Made by a program: the position numbers and the translations under genes
In this document: positions 33,762-42,320 of the stretch, piece by piece
Numbering within the stretch: the stretch's first letter is position 1
How the letters are laid out: every line of letters starts with the position of its first letter
The notes under the pieces: generated by a model
Seen by the model: the letters and a program-made list of their open reading frames with translations, nothing else
The model's database searches: none
Told to the model about the DNA's origin: nothing
Assembly: GCA_963753385.1 (NCBI GenBank)
Contig: CAVWCC010000008.1
Coordinates: 248,001 to 312,000, forward strand
Source of the DNA: JALZKA01 sp963753385
GTDB lineage: Bacteria; Actinomycetota; Thermoleophilia; Solirubrobacterales; 70-9
Direction: 5' to 3'
Length of the DNA stretch: 64,000 bases

Positions 33762-33798
33762 GCCCAAAGGTTATGAGGCTCGAGAGCCCGGACGTGCG

Positions 33799-33824
33799 GA
33801 GGCCCGGCCTGACGGCCGGGCCTC
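33799..33824 (-). terminator. Hairpin between the Cys-rich gene and hyuA
   Basis: A perfect 11-bp stem GAGGCCCGGCC / GGCCGGGCCTC with a TGAC loop. It lies after the stop of the 33882-34340 gene and before the hyuA start, all on the minus strand, so it probably ends the upstream transcript. Confidence 0.6.
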
Positions 33825-33881
33825 AACGCCGGTCCAGGCCGGCGCCCCATCCCAGCGGCGCCGCCCGAGCGCCGCTACCCC

Positions 33882-34340
33882 TTACGCTGCTACGAGCTCG
33901 TCGTCACGGGCGGGCATCTCGACCTCGGCCGCCTCAAAGGTCTCTTCCAGGTGCTTGTGCGAGGGGCAGTAGTCACGCCCCGGCAGCGGCTCGCGCTGGC
34001 ACGGGGTGCCCTTGCGCGTATGCGCCCGGCACTCGCGTGGAACGCCGTCGAGCTCGAGCAGCTCGGGCGCCCGTTCGAGGAGATCGAGCGCAAGCGAGAT
34101 ATTGCTCTCGATCACGTTCCAGGCCCGAAGCTGATCGCCGATCGCGAAGTACATGCGTACCTCGTTGAACAGCGAGCGCGCCGGGCGCGCGAAGTAGCGG
34201 CGGTCGGTGCTGAGGCGGCGAACTGCGTTCTCGCATGCGGTCAACACCGCCTGCCGGTTCGCGCACCCCGTCGGGTCGTGCTCGTCTTCGACGACCCGCG
34301 GGGCCAGTTCCCGATAGATCGATCGGCTGAAGCGGTACAT
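33882..34340 (-). CDS. Conserved Cys/His-containing protein of unknown function
   Basis: 152 residues. MYRFSRSIYRELAPRV starts a helical region with RRYFARPARSLFNEVRMYF. A C-terminal zinc-finger-like block follows: ECRAHTRKGTPCQREPLPG and RDYCPSHKHLEE (three Cys, three His). The ATG at 34340 has a strong ribosome site (AAGGAGG). Upstream is an unusually AT-rich stretch with an inverted repeat (34456-34481). Possibly a nucleic-acid binding protein; no family name is known to me. Confidence 0.7.
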   Translation of the reverse strand: MYRFSRSIYRELAPRVVEDEHDPTGCANRQAVLTACENAVRRLSTDRRYFARPARSLFNEVRMYFAIGDQLRAWNVIESNISLALDLLERAPELLELDGVPRECRAHTRKGTPCQREPLPGRDYCPSHKHLEETFEAAEVEMPARDDELVAA

Positions 34341-34455
34341 ATCCGTTCGTACCCTCCTTGTGGTCCTACCCTCGCCTCCAAGCCGCGGCTCCATGCCGCT
34401 GGGTTTCCTGGAGGCGGAAGCGATTGTTACACCTCGGTATGAATCCGCAAGGGCC

Positions 34456-34481
34456 GATCGTTAAGGATCTATTAACCGATC
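34456..34481 (-). promoter_or_regulatory. AT-rich imperfect palindrome upstream of the Cys-rich gene
   Basis: GATCGTTAA and TTAACCGATC flank GGATCTA, in a local AT-rich island of an otherwise GC-rich window. It lies about 115 bp before the ATG at 34340. Candidate operator; no promoter boxes are certain. Confidence 0.35.
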
Positions 34482-34491
34482 AATGGACAAT

Positions 34492-34515
34492 TCTCTCCTT
34501 CGATCGGAGGAGAGA
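34492..34515 (-). terminator. Hairpin after nadB
   Basis: TCTCTCCT / AGGAGAGA, an 8-bp stem with an 8-nt loop, 19 bp after the nadB stop on the minus strand. An A/T-rich segment follows. Confidence 0.5.
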
Positions 34516-34533
34516 GGGAATCGACCGGCTGGA

Positions 34534-35982
34534 TTAGGCCCAGGAGTCCTGGCGGAGGGTGCCGTCCGCCGCGACCACGAGGTGGACGCCGTCGAGCCCA
34601 GGATCGGGCATCGGGTGGTCGCGTCGCCGGTGCGCCCCGCGCGACTCGTGGCGCTCGATCGCGGCCGCGGCGATCAGCCTGGCGAGCGGGTACGGATCGT
34701 CAAGCAGCGCGCGCAGTCCCGCTTCGTCGCGGCTCGGCCCCGCATGGAGCCACATCGCCTCGCGGGTGGCAGCGGTTGGCGGGTCGAACCGGTAACCGGG
34801 CGGGTCCGGCGGCTCGTGCTCGGGTTCGCCCGCCGCCGCGGCCGCCGCGCGGGCGCCGAAGACGAAGCACTCGCTCAGTGAGTTCGAGGCCAGGCGATTC
34901 GCGCCGTGGAGCCCCGTGCACCCGCACTCCCCGACCGCGTAGAGGCCGGGCAGGGTGGAGCGCCCATCGATGTCGGTGACGATCCCGCCCATCAGGTAAT
35001 GCGCCGCAGGCGCCACCGGAACCGGCTCGGCCCGAGGGTCGAGGCCGGCACGCTCGATGGCCCTGAAGACGTTCGGAAAACGGGCCGGGTCGACATCTCG
35101 CAGGTCGATCCGGACATGGTCGACTCCGTCGGCGCGCATTCGGTCCAGGATCGCCGCCGCCACCTGGTCGCGTGGTGCCAGCTCGTCGGTGAAGCGACGC
35201 CCGTCGGCGCCCAGGAGCGTTGCGCCCTCGCCCCTGACGGCCTCCGTGATCAGGGTGCCGTCGTGCTCACCGGGCAGCGCCAGCGCGGTCGGGTGGAACT
35301 GGCAGAACTCGAGGTCGGCGAGCTCGGCGCCTGCCACGTGGGCAAGCACGGCCCCGGCACCGATCGCGCCCCAGGGGTTGGTCGTCCGCCGCCAGAGGGC
35401 GGCCCCGCCGCCCGTGGCCAGGATCGTCGCGGATGCGCGGATCGGCCCGGTGTCGGTGATCACCCCGGCGCAGGCGGAGCCGTCGCTCCACAGGGCGAGG
35501 GCGGAGGTGTTCTCCCGGATCTCGACGAGCGGTTCGGCGGCGACGAGCGCGGAGAGGCGGTCGGTCAGGGCCCGGCCGGTCTCGCTGCCCCCGGCGTGGA
35601 CGATCCGACGGGCCGTGTGGCCGCCCTCGAGGCCCAGCGACAGCTCACCTGCGGGCCCCTCGGTGTCGAACCGCACGCCGTTCGCAACGAGCCACTCGAC
35701 GGCGGCGGGCGCCTCCTCGACGAGCACCCGCACGGCCGAGCCACGGCAGAGCCCGCGGCCCGCGGCGAGCGTGTCGGCGGCGTGGCGGTCGGGCGAATCG
35801 TCGGCGGCGAGCGCGGCGGCGAGGCCACCCTGGGCCCAGTAGCTCGAGCTTTCCTGGAGCGGCTTCCGTGCGACGAGGACCACGCGGGCACCGGCCTCGG
35901 CACAGCGGGCGGCGGCATGGAGGCCGGCGGCGCCCGCGCCGACGACCACAACCTGCGTCGCCTCTGAATCGCCCGCGCTCAA
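34534..35982 (-). CDS. nadB: L-aspartate oxidase NadB
   Basis: 482 residues. FAD motif VVVVGAGAAGLHAAARCAEA, then SSYWAQGGLAAALAADDSP, the flavoprotein block GGHTARRIVHAGGSETGRAL, GEGATLLGADGRRFTDEL and GLHGANRLASNSLSECFVFG. It oxidises aspartate to iminoaspartate, the first step of NAD synthesis. nadA and nadC are not adjacent. The TTG start is 7 nt after a TACGGT -10 box shared head-to-head with the HDAC-like gene. Confidence 0.93.
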   Translation of the reverse strand: MSAGDSEATQVVVVGAGAAGLHAAARCAEAGARVVLVARKPLQESSSYWAQGGLAAALAADDSPDRHAADTLAAGRGLCRGSAVRVLVEEAPAAVEWLVANGVRFDTEGPAGELSLGLEGGHTARRIVHAGGSETGRALTDRLSALVAAEPLVEIRENTSALALWSDGSACAGVITDTGPIRASATILATGGGAALWRRTTNPWGAIGAGAVLAHVAGAELADLEFCQFHPTALALPGEHDGTLITEAVRGEGATLLGADGRRFTDELAPRDQVAAAILDRMRADGVDHVRIDLRDVDPARFPNVFRAIERAGLDPRAEPVPVAPAAHYLMGGIVTDIDGRSTLPGLYAVGECGCTGLHGANRLASNSLSECFVFGARAAAAAAGEPEHEPPDPPGYRFDPPTAATREAMWLHAGPSRDEAGLRALLDDPYPLARLIAAAAIERHESRGAHRRRDHPMPDPGLDGVHLVVAADGTLRQDSWA

Positions 35983-35986
35983 GCGA

Positions 35987-35997
35987 GGTACCGTACC
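35987..35997. promoter_or_regulatory. Overlapping divergent -10 boxes, nadB / HDAC-like gene
   Basis: The palindrome GGTAC-C-GTACC supplies TACCGT on the plus strand (35989-35994) and TACGGT on the minus strand (35990-35995). The minus box is 7 nt from the nadB TTG, and the plus box is 18 nt from the TTG at 36013. Only one polymerase could occupy it at a time. Confidence 0.45.
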
Positions 35998-36012
35998 CCC
36001 GCGGCTCGCAGC

Positions 36013-37011
36013 TTGACCCTCTACTACTCACACCCCGCCTCGCTCGAACACGAGACCGGCGCCCATCCGGAGAATCCGGGACGGATCCGCGCGATCGAGG
36101 CCGCCCTCGGGCAGGCGGGCTGGCCGGGACTCGAGCGGCTGGAGCCGCCACGCGCGAGCCGCGAGCTCCTGGAGCGCGTCCACACGCCGGAGCACATCGC
36201 CGCGATCGAGGAGCTCTGCGCAGCGGGCGGCGGGATGATCGACATCGACACCGTGGCTTCGGCGGGATCCTGGGAGGCGGCATTGCGCGCGTCCGGAGCG
36301 GCCTGCGACGCCGTCGAGCGCCTGCTGGGAGGCGAGGCGCGTGCCGCGTTCTGCGGGACGCGGCCACCGGGCCACCACGCCGAGCGTGACCGGGCGATGG
36401 GCTTCTGCCTGTTCAACAACGTCGCCGTCGCAGCCCGGCACGCCATCGACTCGGCGGGCGCCGAGCGGGTCCTGATCCTCGACTGGGACGTCCATCACGG
36501 GAACGGGACCGAGGAGATCTTCAAGGCGTGCAACCAGGTCCTTTACGCGAGCATCCACCAGTCGCCGCTCTATCCGGGAACCGGCGCCGCCGAATACGAG
36601 GGCGAGGGCGCGGGGGAGGGATTCACGATCAACCTGCCCGTCGCACCTGGCGCGGACTCGGAGCGGTTTCGCGCCCTCGTCGACCACGTCGTGGCCCCGG
36701 TCGCCCGCGCCTTCCGGCCTCAGCTCTTCGCGATCTCGGCCGGGTTCGACGCGCACCGCGCGGACCCGCTGGCGTCCTGTTTCGTGGACGAGGACGGCTA
36801 CCGGCAGATGGCGGCGACGGTGCGCGGGGTCGCGGCAGAGCTCGGTGCGCCGGTGCTCGTCTGCCTCGAGGGTGGCTACGACCCCGGAGCGCTCGCCGCC
36901 TCGGTGATCGCCACGCTCGCCGGGCTCGCGACGGACGAGGAGCCCGAGCCGGCTGCGGCCGCGCTCGCCGAGCCTCACCGCGCGCGGGTGGCGCGGCGCT
37001 GGGGCCTCTAG
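36013..37011 (+). CDS. Histone-deacetylase-family amidohydrolase
   Basis: 332 residues. Zinc and catalytic motifs of the class II HDAC/AcuC fold are present: GTRPPGHHAERDRAMGFCLF, DWDVHHGNGTEEIF, SAGFDAHRADPLA and CLEGGYDPGALA. Bacterial members deacetylate small amides, polyamines or acyl-lysines. A TTG start is used. It is divergent from nadB and convergent with the coiled-coil gene. A sirtuin gene lies 12 kb downstream, so two deacetylase types share the window. Confidence 0.9.
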   Translation: MTLYYSHPASLEHETGAHPENPGRIRAIEAALGQAGWPGLERLEPPRASRELLERVHTPEHIAAIEELCAAGGGMIDIDTVASAGSWEAALRASGAACDAVERLLGGEARAAFCGTRPPGHHAERDRAMGFCLFNNVAVAARHAIDSAGAERVLILDWDVHHGNGTEEIFKACNQVLYASIHQSPLYPGTGAAEYEGEGAGEGFTINLPVAPGADSERFRALVDHVVAPVARAFRPQLFAISAGFDAHRADPLASCFVDEDGYRQMAATVRGVAAELGAPVLVCLEGGYDPGALAASVIATLAGLATDEEPEPAAAALAEPHRARVARRWGL

Positions 37012-37015
37012 TCAG

Positions 37016-38122
37016 CTAGCGCCTAGGGGACCACGGTGTCTTGGCGGTCCGCTTCTTCCGGGCCGGCATGCGAGCGCGGCGGGGCTTCGGGGGTGGGTCG
37101 GGTTCGGGTTCCGGATCGGGCTCCGGCTCCGATTCAGCGTCGTCCTCGACGTTGTCCCGGACGTCTATGACCCAGGCCGGCTGCTCGCGCTTCGGGGCGG
37201 TGGCCCGCGTCTCGGCCTCCTGCGCCGCGGTCAACGCCTCCTGGACGGCGGTGTCCGGGCCGACCGCGGCGGCCGGCGGCTGGGCCTCGGCCGCAGGCGG
37301 GCTCGTTGTCGTCCCAGCCGCGGCCGCCTTCTCCGCGGCGGCGCGGGCTTCCTCGGCCACGCGCACGCGCTCGTCCGCCTCCTTCTTGACGCGCTCGATC
37401 TCGGCTGCGAGCCGCTTCTCGTGCTCCGCTGCGAGCTTCTCAGGATCGGCTCCGGCATCCCTGGCTGCCGCCTTTACGCGCGCGTCGGCGGCGCGCTCGA
37501 CCTGTTGGACCTGATCGCGCAGCCACTGAGCCGCGCCCGTGCGAGCCTCCTCCTCGAGTGCCTTCGCCGCGGCGGGGTCAGGTGCGGCTGCCGCCTCGGG
37601 TTGGGCCTGCTCGCGGGCAGCTTCGGCGGCACTCGCGGCCGCCGCGGTGCGGGCTTCGGCCTCGGTCGTCCGCCGCTCGGCTTCGCCGAGCCTGACCTCG
37701 AGCGCCTCGACGCGGGCCGCACCCTCACGCTTGGCTCGCTCGAGATCGTCCTCGAGGGCAACGATCTCCTCGATTGCACGCTCCTCGGCGGCTTTGGTCG
37801 CGGCGGCTTCGGCCGCACGGATCCGCTCCTCGATATCGGGCTCCGCCGTATCGATCCGCCAGTCCTCGGTCGACTCCCCTGGCTCCGGCGGGCGGTCGAG
37901 CGGTATCACGGCAGCGAACTCGTCGGTGGTGGCCTCGCGGTCGAACAGCTCGGCCTCGGGGGACGAGCCGTCGTCCGCGGGATCCCACTCGCCGAGATCG
38001 CCGTCCGAACGCGCGACCGCAGGCATCACGTCGCCGTTGCGCGAGTCCTCGACGTTCTCGTCCCCAGTCGTGGACTCGTCCTCCCGGTCACGGCGAAACA
38101 TGCTGTATCGGCGCTTGGCCAC
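37016..38122 (-). CDS. Long coiled-coil protein, acidic with basic C-terminal tail
   Basis: 368 residues. An acidic N-terminal third (about 1-95) leads into an Ala/Glu/Arg coiled coil (about 95-260). A Pro/Ala linker, a Glu-Pro repeat (EPEPDPEPEPDP) and a strongly basic tail (PRRARMPARKKRTAKT) follow. The tail could bind DNA or cell wall. A TAGAGT box lies 8 nt before the GTG. Low-complexity composition prevents family assignment. Confidence 0.6.
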   Translation of the reverse strand: MAKRRYSMFRRDREDESTTGDENVEDSRNGDVMPAVARSDGDLGEWDPADDGSSPEAELFDREATTDEFAAVIPLDRPPEPGESTEDWRIDTAEPDIEERIRAAEAAATKAAEERAIEEIVALEDDLERAKREGAARVEALEVRLGEAERRTTEAEARTAAAASAAEAAREQAQPEAAAAPDPAAAKALEEEARTGAAQWLRDQVQQVERAADARVKAAARDAGADPEKLAAEHEKRLAAEIERVKKEADERVRVAEEARAAAEKAAAAGTTTSPPAAEAQPPAAAVGPDTAVQEALTAAQEAETRATAPKREQPAWVIDVRDNVEDDAESEPEPDPEPEPDPPPKPRRARMPARKKRTAKTPWSPRR

Positions 38123-38260
38123 GATGGCGCACTCTACGAAATGGAGGGCTTCACCGTTCCGGTTGCGGTCCGGGTCGAATTCGTTCGCTCCCGGTCTTGT
38201 CCGGTGCGGCTCCGGGACCCAGCATCCCGGCTACCAGATACGCGAAAGAAGGGAGACGCC

Positions 38261-38482
38261 GTGCGTGGCATCGAAACCCGTGTTCTCCAGGTCGTCCGGC
38301 GCTTGCCGGGCGAGCGCGGCCAGGGAACGGTCGAGTACGTCGGCCTGATCCTGCTCGTCTCGCTGCTGATGGTCGGGATGGTCGCGGCGATGAAGGGATT
38401 CCAGGGCGAGCAGGGCCTCGAGATCGCCGAGGTGATCGTCGGCAAGATCAAGTCGGCGGTCAACGCGATCACGTTCAAGTAG
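38261..38482 (+). CDS. Flp/type IVb pilin-like small protein
   Basis: 73 residues from GTG 38261 with a GGGAG ribosome site. RGQGTVEYVGLILLVSLLMV matches the prepilin processing site and hydrophobic spine of Flp/TadE-like pilins (cleavage before or after the Gly, Glu at +5). The C-terminal half is a short soluble helix. No tad secretion genes are nearby, so it may be a stand-alone pilin-like membrane protein. Confidence 0.65.
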   Translation: MRGIETRVLQVVRRLPGERGQGTVEYVGLILLVSLLMVGMVAAMKGFQGEQGLEIAEVIVGKIKSAVNAITFK

Positions 38483-38522
38483 CCGGCCGCGGCCGGGGAT
38501 CGGTCTGCGAGACTGGCGCGCG

Positions 38523-39242
38523 ATGACCGCGCGCAGTTATGACCGCTCCCCGGCCGAGCCACGGCCCGTCGAGATCGAGCCGGGCTTCGTGCGCACGGCA
38601 ACCGGGTCGGCGCTCTACTCGCAGGGGGAGACGCGCGTGATCTGCACCGCCTCGGTCACCGATGCGGTACCGCGCTGGCTGGTCGGCTCGGGCTGCGGAT
38701 GGGTGACGGCCGAGTACGCGATGCTCCCCGCCTCCACGGGCGAGCGCAAGGAGCGGGATTCAAAGCGGGGCCGGCCGGACGGGCGGGGGGTGGAGATCCA
38801 GCGGCTGATTGGCCGCTCGCTACGCGCGGTCGTCGACCTCGAGGCGCTCGGTGAGCGCAGCGTCTACGTCGACTGCGACGTCCTGCAGGCCGACGGCGGA
38901 ACGCGCTGCGCGGCGATCACCGGCGGCTGGGTGGCCTTACGGCTCGCTGTGGACCGGCTCCGCGCCGAGGACGGGCTCGAGGGCGACCCGCTGACCGGCT
39001 CGCTCGCGGCGATCAGCTGCGGCATCGTGGACGGCGAGGCGCTCTGCGACCTCGACTACTCCGAGGACTCGCGGGCCGAGGTCGACGCAAACATCGTCAT
39101 GGCCGGCGATGGCGGGCTGGTCGAGGTCCAGGCCACCGCCGAGCGTACCCCGGTCTCCAAGGCGCGCCTCGACGATCTCCTGGAGCTCGCCGAGCCCGCG
39201 ATCGCGATCCTGCGCAAGGCCCAGGCGGCGGCCTGCGCCTGA
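38523..39242 (+). CDS. rph: Ribonuclease PH
   Basis: 239 residues. ETRVICTASVTDAVPRWL, SRRGRPDGRGVEIQRLIGRS-like RNA-binding block, and VYVDCDVLQADGGTRCAAIT are diagnostic. RNase PH trims tRNA 3' ends using phosphate. It is followed by rdgB (18 bp) and a CDF transporter overlapping rdgB, forming one operon. Confidence 0.95.
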   Translation: MTARSYDRSPAEPRPVEIEPGFVRTATGSALYSQGETRVICTASVTDAVPRWLVGSGCGWVTAEYAMLPASTGERKERDSKRGRPDGRGVEIQRLIGRSLRAVVDLEALGERSVYVDCDVLQADGGTRCAAITGGWVALRLAVDRLRAEDGLEGDPLTGSLAAISCGIVDGEALCDLDYSEDSRAEVDANIVMAGDGGLVEVQATAERTPVSKARLDDLLELAEPAIAILRKAQAAACA

Positions 39243-39260
39243 GCTCTCCCGTCCCGGCCG

Positions 39261-39842
39261 ATGCGTGTCGTCGTCGCCACGAGGAACGAGCACAAGCTCC
39301 GTGAGCTGGCGGAGATCCTCGACGGGTTCGAGCTCGAGCCGCTGCCGCCGGAGGTCGAGTTGCCGCCCGAGACGGGGAAGACGTTCCGGGAGAACGCCCT
39401 GATCAAGGCCAGGGCGGCCCAGGCTGCGGTCGGCGGGGCAGCGCTCGCCGACGATTCGGGGATCAGCGCGCCGGCGCTGGGCGGCCGGCCCGGCGTGCGG
39501 TCGGCGCGATTTGCCGGCGAGCACGCGACCGACGAGGAGAACCTTTCGCTCTTGATCGGGCAGTTGCGGGGGCTGCCTCCGGCCGTGTCGTACGTCTGCG
39601 CACTGGCGTACGTCGACGGCGACGGCGACGAGACCGTGGTCGAGGGCCGCTGTGACGGCACGCTCATCGACGACCCCCGCGGCGACGGCGGATTCGGCTA
39701 CGACCCCGCGTTCGTGCCCGTCGACACGGGACCCGAGGACCAGCGGACGATGGCGGAGTTGAGCTCGGCCGAAAAGCACGCGATCAGCCACCGCGGACGC
39801 GCGGCGAGGGCGCTCGCCGAAGCCCTGGGCGCGGTCCGATGA
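39261..39842 (+). CDS. rdgB: XTP/dITP pyrophosphatase (RdgB/HAM1)
   Basis: 193 residues. VVATRNEHKLRELAEIL at the N-terminus, LADDSGISAPALGGRPGV, GFGYDPAFVP and EKHAISHRGRA are hallmark motifs. It hydrolyses non-canonical purine triphosphates to protect DNA. The rph-rdgB order is common across bacteria. Its stop overlaps the CDF start (ATGA). Confidence 0.95.
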   Translation: MRVVVATRNEHKLRELAEILDGFELEPLPPEVELPPETGKTFRENALIKARAAQAAVGGAALADDSGISAPALGGRPGVRSARFAGEHATDEENLSLLIGQLRGLPPAVSYVCALAYVDGDGDETVVEGRCDGTLIDDPRGDGGFGYDPAFVPVDTGPEDQRTMAELSSAEKHAISHRGRAARALAEALGAVR

Positions 39843-40768
39843 TCAGGACGAAGGCCGGGGCGGCGATGCTCTCGGTAGTTTCGAACTCGGTCCTGATCGC
39901 GCTCAAGCTCGCGGCGGGCGCAATCACCGGATCGATCGCGATCCTCACCGAGGCGATCCACTCCGCCATCGACCTGCTGGCCTCGGTCGTAGCGCTGGTG
40001 TCGGTCCGCCGGGCCGACGTGCCGCCGGACGAGGACCATCCGTACGGGCACGAGAAGGTCGAGAACCTGGCCGCCACGATCGAAGGAATGCTGATCCTGG
40101 TCGGCGCCGGGGTGATCATCTACGAAGCCACCCGGCGCCTCGTCTCGGGATCCGAGATCGAGAGCCTGGGCGTCGGGATCGCCGTGATCGCGTTCTCGAT
40201 GGTGGCGAATCTCGCGGTCTCGTCGTTCCTGAGCCGCCGCGCCGAGGCGCTCGACTCGCCCGCGCTCGAGGGCGACGCCGCACACCTGCGCGCCGACGCG
40301 CTCACCTCGCTGGGCGTGCTGGCGGGGTTGCTGCTGGTCGAGATCACGGATGAGCCCGCGTTCGACGCGATCGCGGCCCTCGTCGTCGCCGTCGCGATCG
40401 TCGTCTCCGGGGTCCGGATCATGCGGCGGTCGGGGCGGGCGCTCATCGACGAGGCGCCGCCGCCCGAGGAGCTCGACCGGATCGAGGCAACGATCGCGGC
40501 CGCGGCCATCCCGGACATGGTCGGGTACCACAAGCTCCGGGCTCGCCGGGCGGGGCGCCGCCGCTGGATCGACCTCCATGTCCAGTTCCGCGATGGGACC
40601 ACGCTCGAGCGCGCCCACGAGGCCGCCCACCAGCTTCGCGACGCGATCCGCACCGAACTCGGGGGAGCGGACGTGCTGATCCACGTGGAGCCCGAGAGCT
40701 CCGCTCGGCCGATGACAGGCAGCCCACTTCGCTGGGGGGAGGCCGACCGCCCCGGCGACGGTGCCTAG
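39839..40768 (+). CDS. Cation diffusion facilitator transporter
   Basis: 309 residues. Several membrane helices with AIHSAIDLLASVVALVSVRR (metal-site HxxxD-type helix) and EGDAAHLRADALTSLGVL (second HxxxD). A cytoplasmic C-terminal domain ends in IHVEPES. It should export divalent metal ions (Zn, Fe, Mn or Co). Translation is coupled to rdgB. Confidence 0.9.
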   Translation: MIRTKAGAAMLSVVSNSVLIALKLAAGAITGSIAILTEAIHSAIDLLASVVALVSVRRADVPPDEDHPYGHEKVENLAATIEGMLILVGAGVIIYEATRRLVSGSEIESLGVGIAVIAFSMVANLAVSSFLSRRAEALDSPALEGDAAHLRADALTSLGVLAGLLLVEITDEPAFDAIAALVVAVAIVVSGVRIMRRSGRALIDEAPPPEELDRIEATIAAAAIPDMVGYHKLRARRAGRRRWIDLHVQFRDGTTLERAHEAAHQLRDAIRTELGGADVLIHVEPESSARPMTGSPLRWGEADRPGDGA

Positions 40769-40905
40769 GTGAGGTTCACGGCGGCCGCCACGCCGACGGC
40801 GACCAGGGTGATCGAGTAGCCCGTGTAGCCGTTCAGCGCCAGCAGAAGGGCTGCGATGGCGCAGATGACGACCGTGGTCAGCCAGGAGACTCTCGCCGCG
40901 TTCAC
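40765..40905 (-). CDS. Small two-helix membrane protein
   Basis: 46 codons from GTG 40905. Two hydrophobic segments (WLTTVVICAIAALLLALN and SITLVAVGVAAAV) are split by GYTGY. Its stop overlaps the CDF stop tail-to-tail, and it is divergent from the roadblock-like gene. No family is known. Confidence 0.5.
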   Translation of the reverse strand: MNAARVSWLTTVVICAIAALLLALNGYTGYSITLVAVGVAAAVNLT

Positions 40906-40923
40906 GCTTGTATGTTCCAACAG

Positions 40924-41328
40924 ATGGCGGATCACAACGGGCGGCAGGCGCTGACGGCGGGCGCAACGGAGCCGAATCCGTCTGATGCCGAGGCGGCCGT
41001 GACCCGGTTCATGGCGCTGTCGGCCGAGATGCGCGGCTGCGCGATCGTCGGGCCGGGCGGCGTCGTTGCCGCCAGCGGCGAGCGCGACCGGTGGGCAGGC
41101 CCAGCGGGGGGCGTGCTCGTCGCGGCGGACGCGGCGGCCGGCGGCGCCTTGAGCCACGCTCACATCGCCACGGAGGACGGAGAGGCGTACGCGGTCAGGC
41201 TCGCCGGCCTCGCGATGGTCGCCGTCACGGATCGCTTCACGCTCGCCTCACTGGTCCTGGCCGACATGCGAGCGGCGCTGCGCGAGCTCGTGGGCGCAGG
41301 CAGCGCGGAAGTCGCCGAGGCAGCCTGA
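40924..41328 (+). CDS. Roadblock/LC7-like protein
   Basis: 134 residues from ATG 40924. FMALSAEMRGCAIVGPGGVV, the central beta strand region and VTDRFTLASLVLADMRAALR match the roadblock/LC7 fold, which regulates small GTPases or membrane complexes. TATGTT lies 7 nt before this ATG, which favours it over the ATG inside that box at 40912. The stop overlaps the next ATG (TGATG). Confidence 0.6.
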   Translation: MADHNGRQALTAGATEPNPSDAEAAVTRFMALSAEMRGCAIVGPGGVVAASGERDRWAGPAGGVLVAADAAAGGALSHAHIATEDGEAYAVRLAGLAMVAVTDRFTLASLVLADMRAALRELVGAGSAEVAEAA

Positions 41329-41537
41329 TGCCGCCGAAGCCTCATCGCCTGGTGATGGACCGCGTGTCGGGTTACGCGGACGAGGCGGCCGCCTACCTGC
41401 GCCGTCGCCGACTGACCCGAAAGCCGTTCGCCCGCGTCTACGCGGAGGGCGGGAGCGGGGCCATGCACCCGCCTGAGACCGAGTCGGGCCGCGAGCTGTT
41501 CCTCGCGGCCGCGCGCCTGATCGACGCGGCGCGCTGA
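41328..41537 (+). CDS. Small basic protein coupled to roadblock-like gene
   Basis: 69 codons. PKPHRLVMDRVSGYADEAAAYLRRRR is a basic helix, followed by SGRELFLAAARLIDAAR. The start overlaps the upstream stop, so it is translated with the roadblock-like protein and may be its partner. Not recognised. Confidence 0.55.
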   Translation: MPPKPHRLVMDRVSGYADEAAAYLRRRRLTRKPFARVYAEGGSGAMHPPETESGRELFLAAARLIDAAR

Positions 41538-41556
41538 GCGCGAGCGCCGGCGCGAC

Positions 41557-41949
41557 CTACTCCGGCCAGAAGTCCTCCTGCCGGTCGTTCGGCGGTTCGG
41601 CCAGCCGGGTCGAGATCAGCATCAGCTCGACATCGCCCTCGGTGTCGTTGTGGACGGAGTAGAACTCCTCGCCGGTCATCCGCACCGCGGACTTCGGGCC
41701 CGCCTCGAACACGTCGTCGCCGACCTTGAACGTGGCCGTCCCCGACAACACGAAGTAGATCTCCTCCTGGCCGGGGTGACGGTGCCCGTAGCTCCCGCGG
41801 CCGCCCGTCCCTGCCGGCATCGCCCGCCAGGAGAACGAGACCTGCTCGGTGCCAAGCGCCTCGGAGTACCAGCGCATCTCACCGAAGCCCGGCCACTGGG
41901 CCATCCAATCGATTGCCTCTTCGCGGGTCGCGAGCGTGTAACCGGCCAC
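41557..41949 (-). CDS. Cupin-domain protein
   Basis: 130 residues. Cupin motifs GHRHPGQEEIYFVLSGTATF (His-x-His...Glu) and the second strand set VHNDTEGDVELMLIS are present. It is a small beta-barrel metal-binding protein. The GTG at 41949 gives VAGYTLATREEAIDW. It lies 4 bp after the acidic protein gene on the same strand. Confidence 0.8.
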   Translation of the reverse strand: MAGYTLATREEAIDWMAQWPGFGEMRWYSEALGTEQVSFSWRAMPAGTGGRGSYGHRHPGQEEIYFVLSGTATFKVGDDVFEAGPKSAVRMTGEEFYSVHNDTEGDVELMLISTRLAEPPNDRQEDFWPE

Positions 41950-41953
41950 CGTC

Positions 41954-42316
41954 CTAATCCTCCCGTCCTGGATCCTGCCCGTCCTCGCCCTCGTCCTCTT
42001 CGTCGTCGCCCTGCTCCAGCGCGGTGGCCGAAATCGAGCCGCGAGAACCTGGGTGATAGTGGGTCTGGAACTCCTCGAGCGTCTGGGCGAGGGCGTTCTC
42101 GTCGACCGGGACATCCTCCGAGATGCGGACCCAGTCGGCGCCCTCGTAGGCCTCCATGTTGAAGACCTCCTGGTCGATCGAGGTCGAGTCGTCGACGATG
42201 ATGACGACCTCGGTCTGCGGGTTGAAATAGGTGCCGGGCCGGACCACCAGGTCCTCCAGGTCAACGATCTCCTCGCGCTGCTCGGGGCTCACGCGCGGAT
42301 CGTATAACCAGGGCAT
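41954..42316 (-). CDS. Acidic conserved protein of unknown function
   Basis: 120 residues, very acidic, with LVVRPGTYFNPQTEVVIIVDD and a low-complexity C-terminus (GDDEEDEGEDGQD). It is co-directional with the cupin gene. The upstream gap holds a two-hairpin element (42321-42366). No domain is recognised. Confidence 0.6.
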   Translation of the reverse strand: MPWLYDPRVSPEQREEIVDLEDLVVRPGTYFNPQTEVVIIVDDSTSIDQEVFNMEAYEGADWVRISEDVPVDENALAQTLEEFQTHYHPGSRGSISATALEQGDDEEDEGEDGQDPGRED

Positions 42317-42320
42317 CTGG

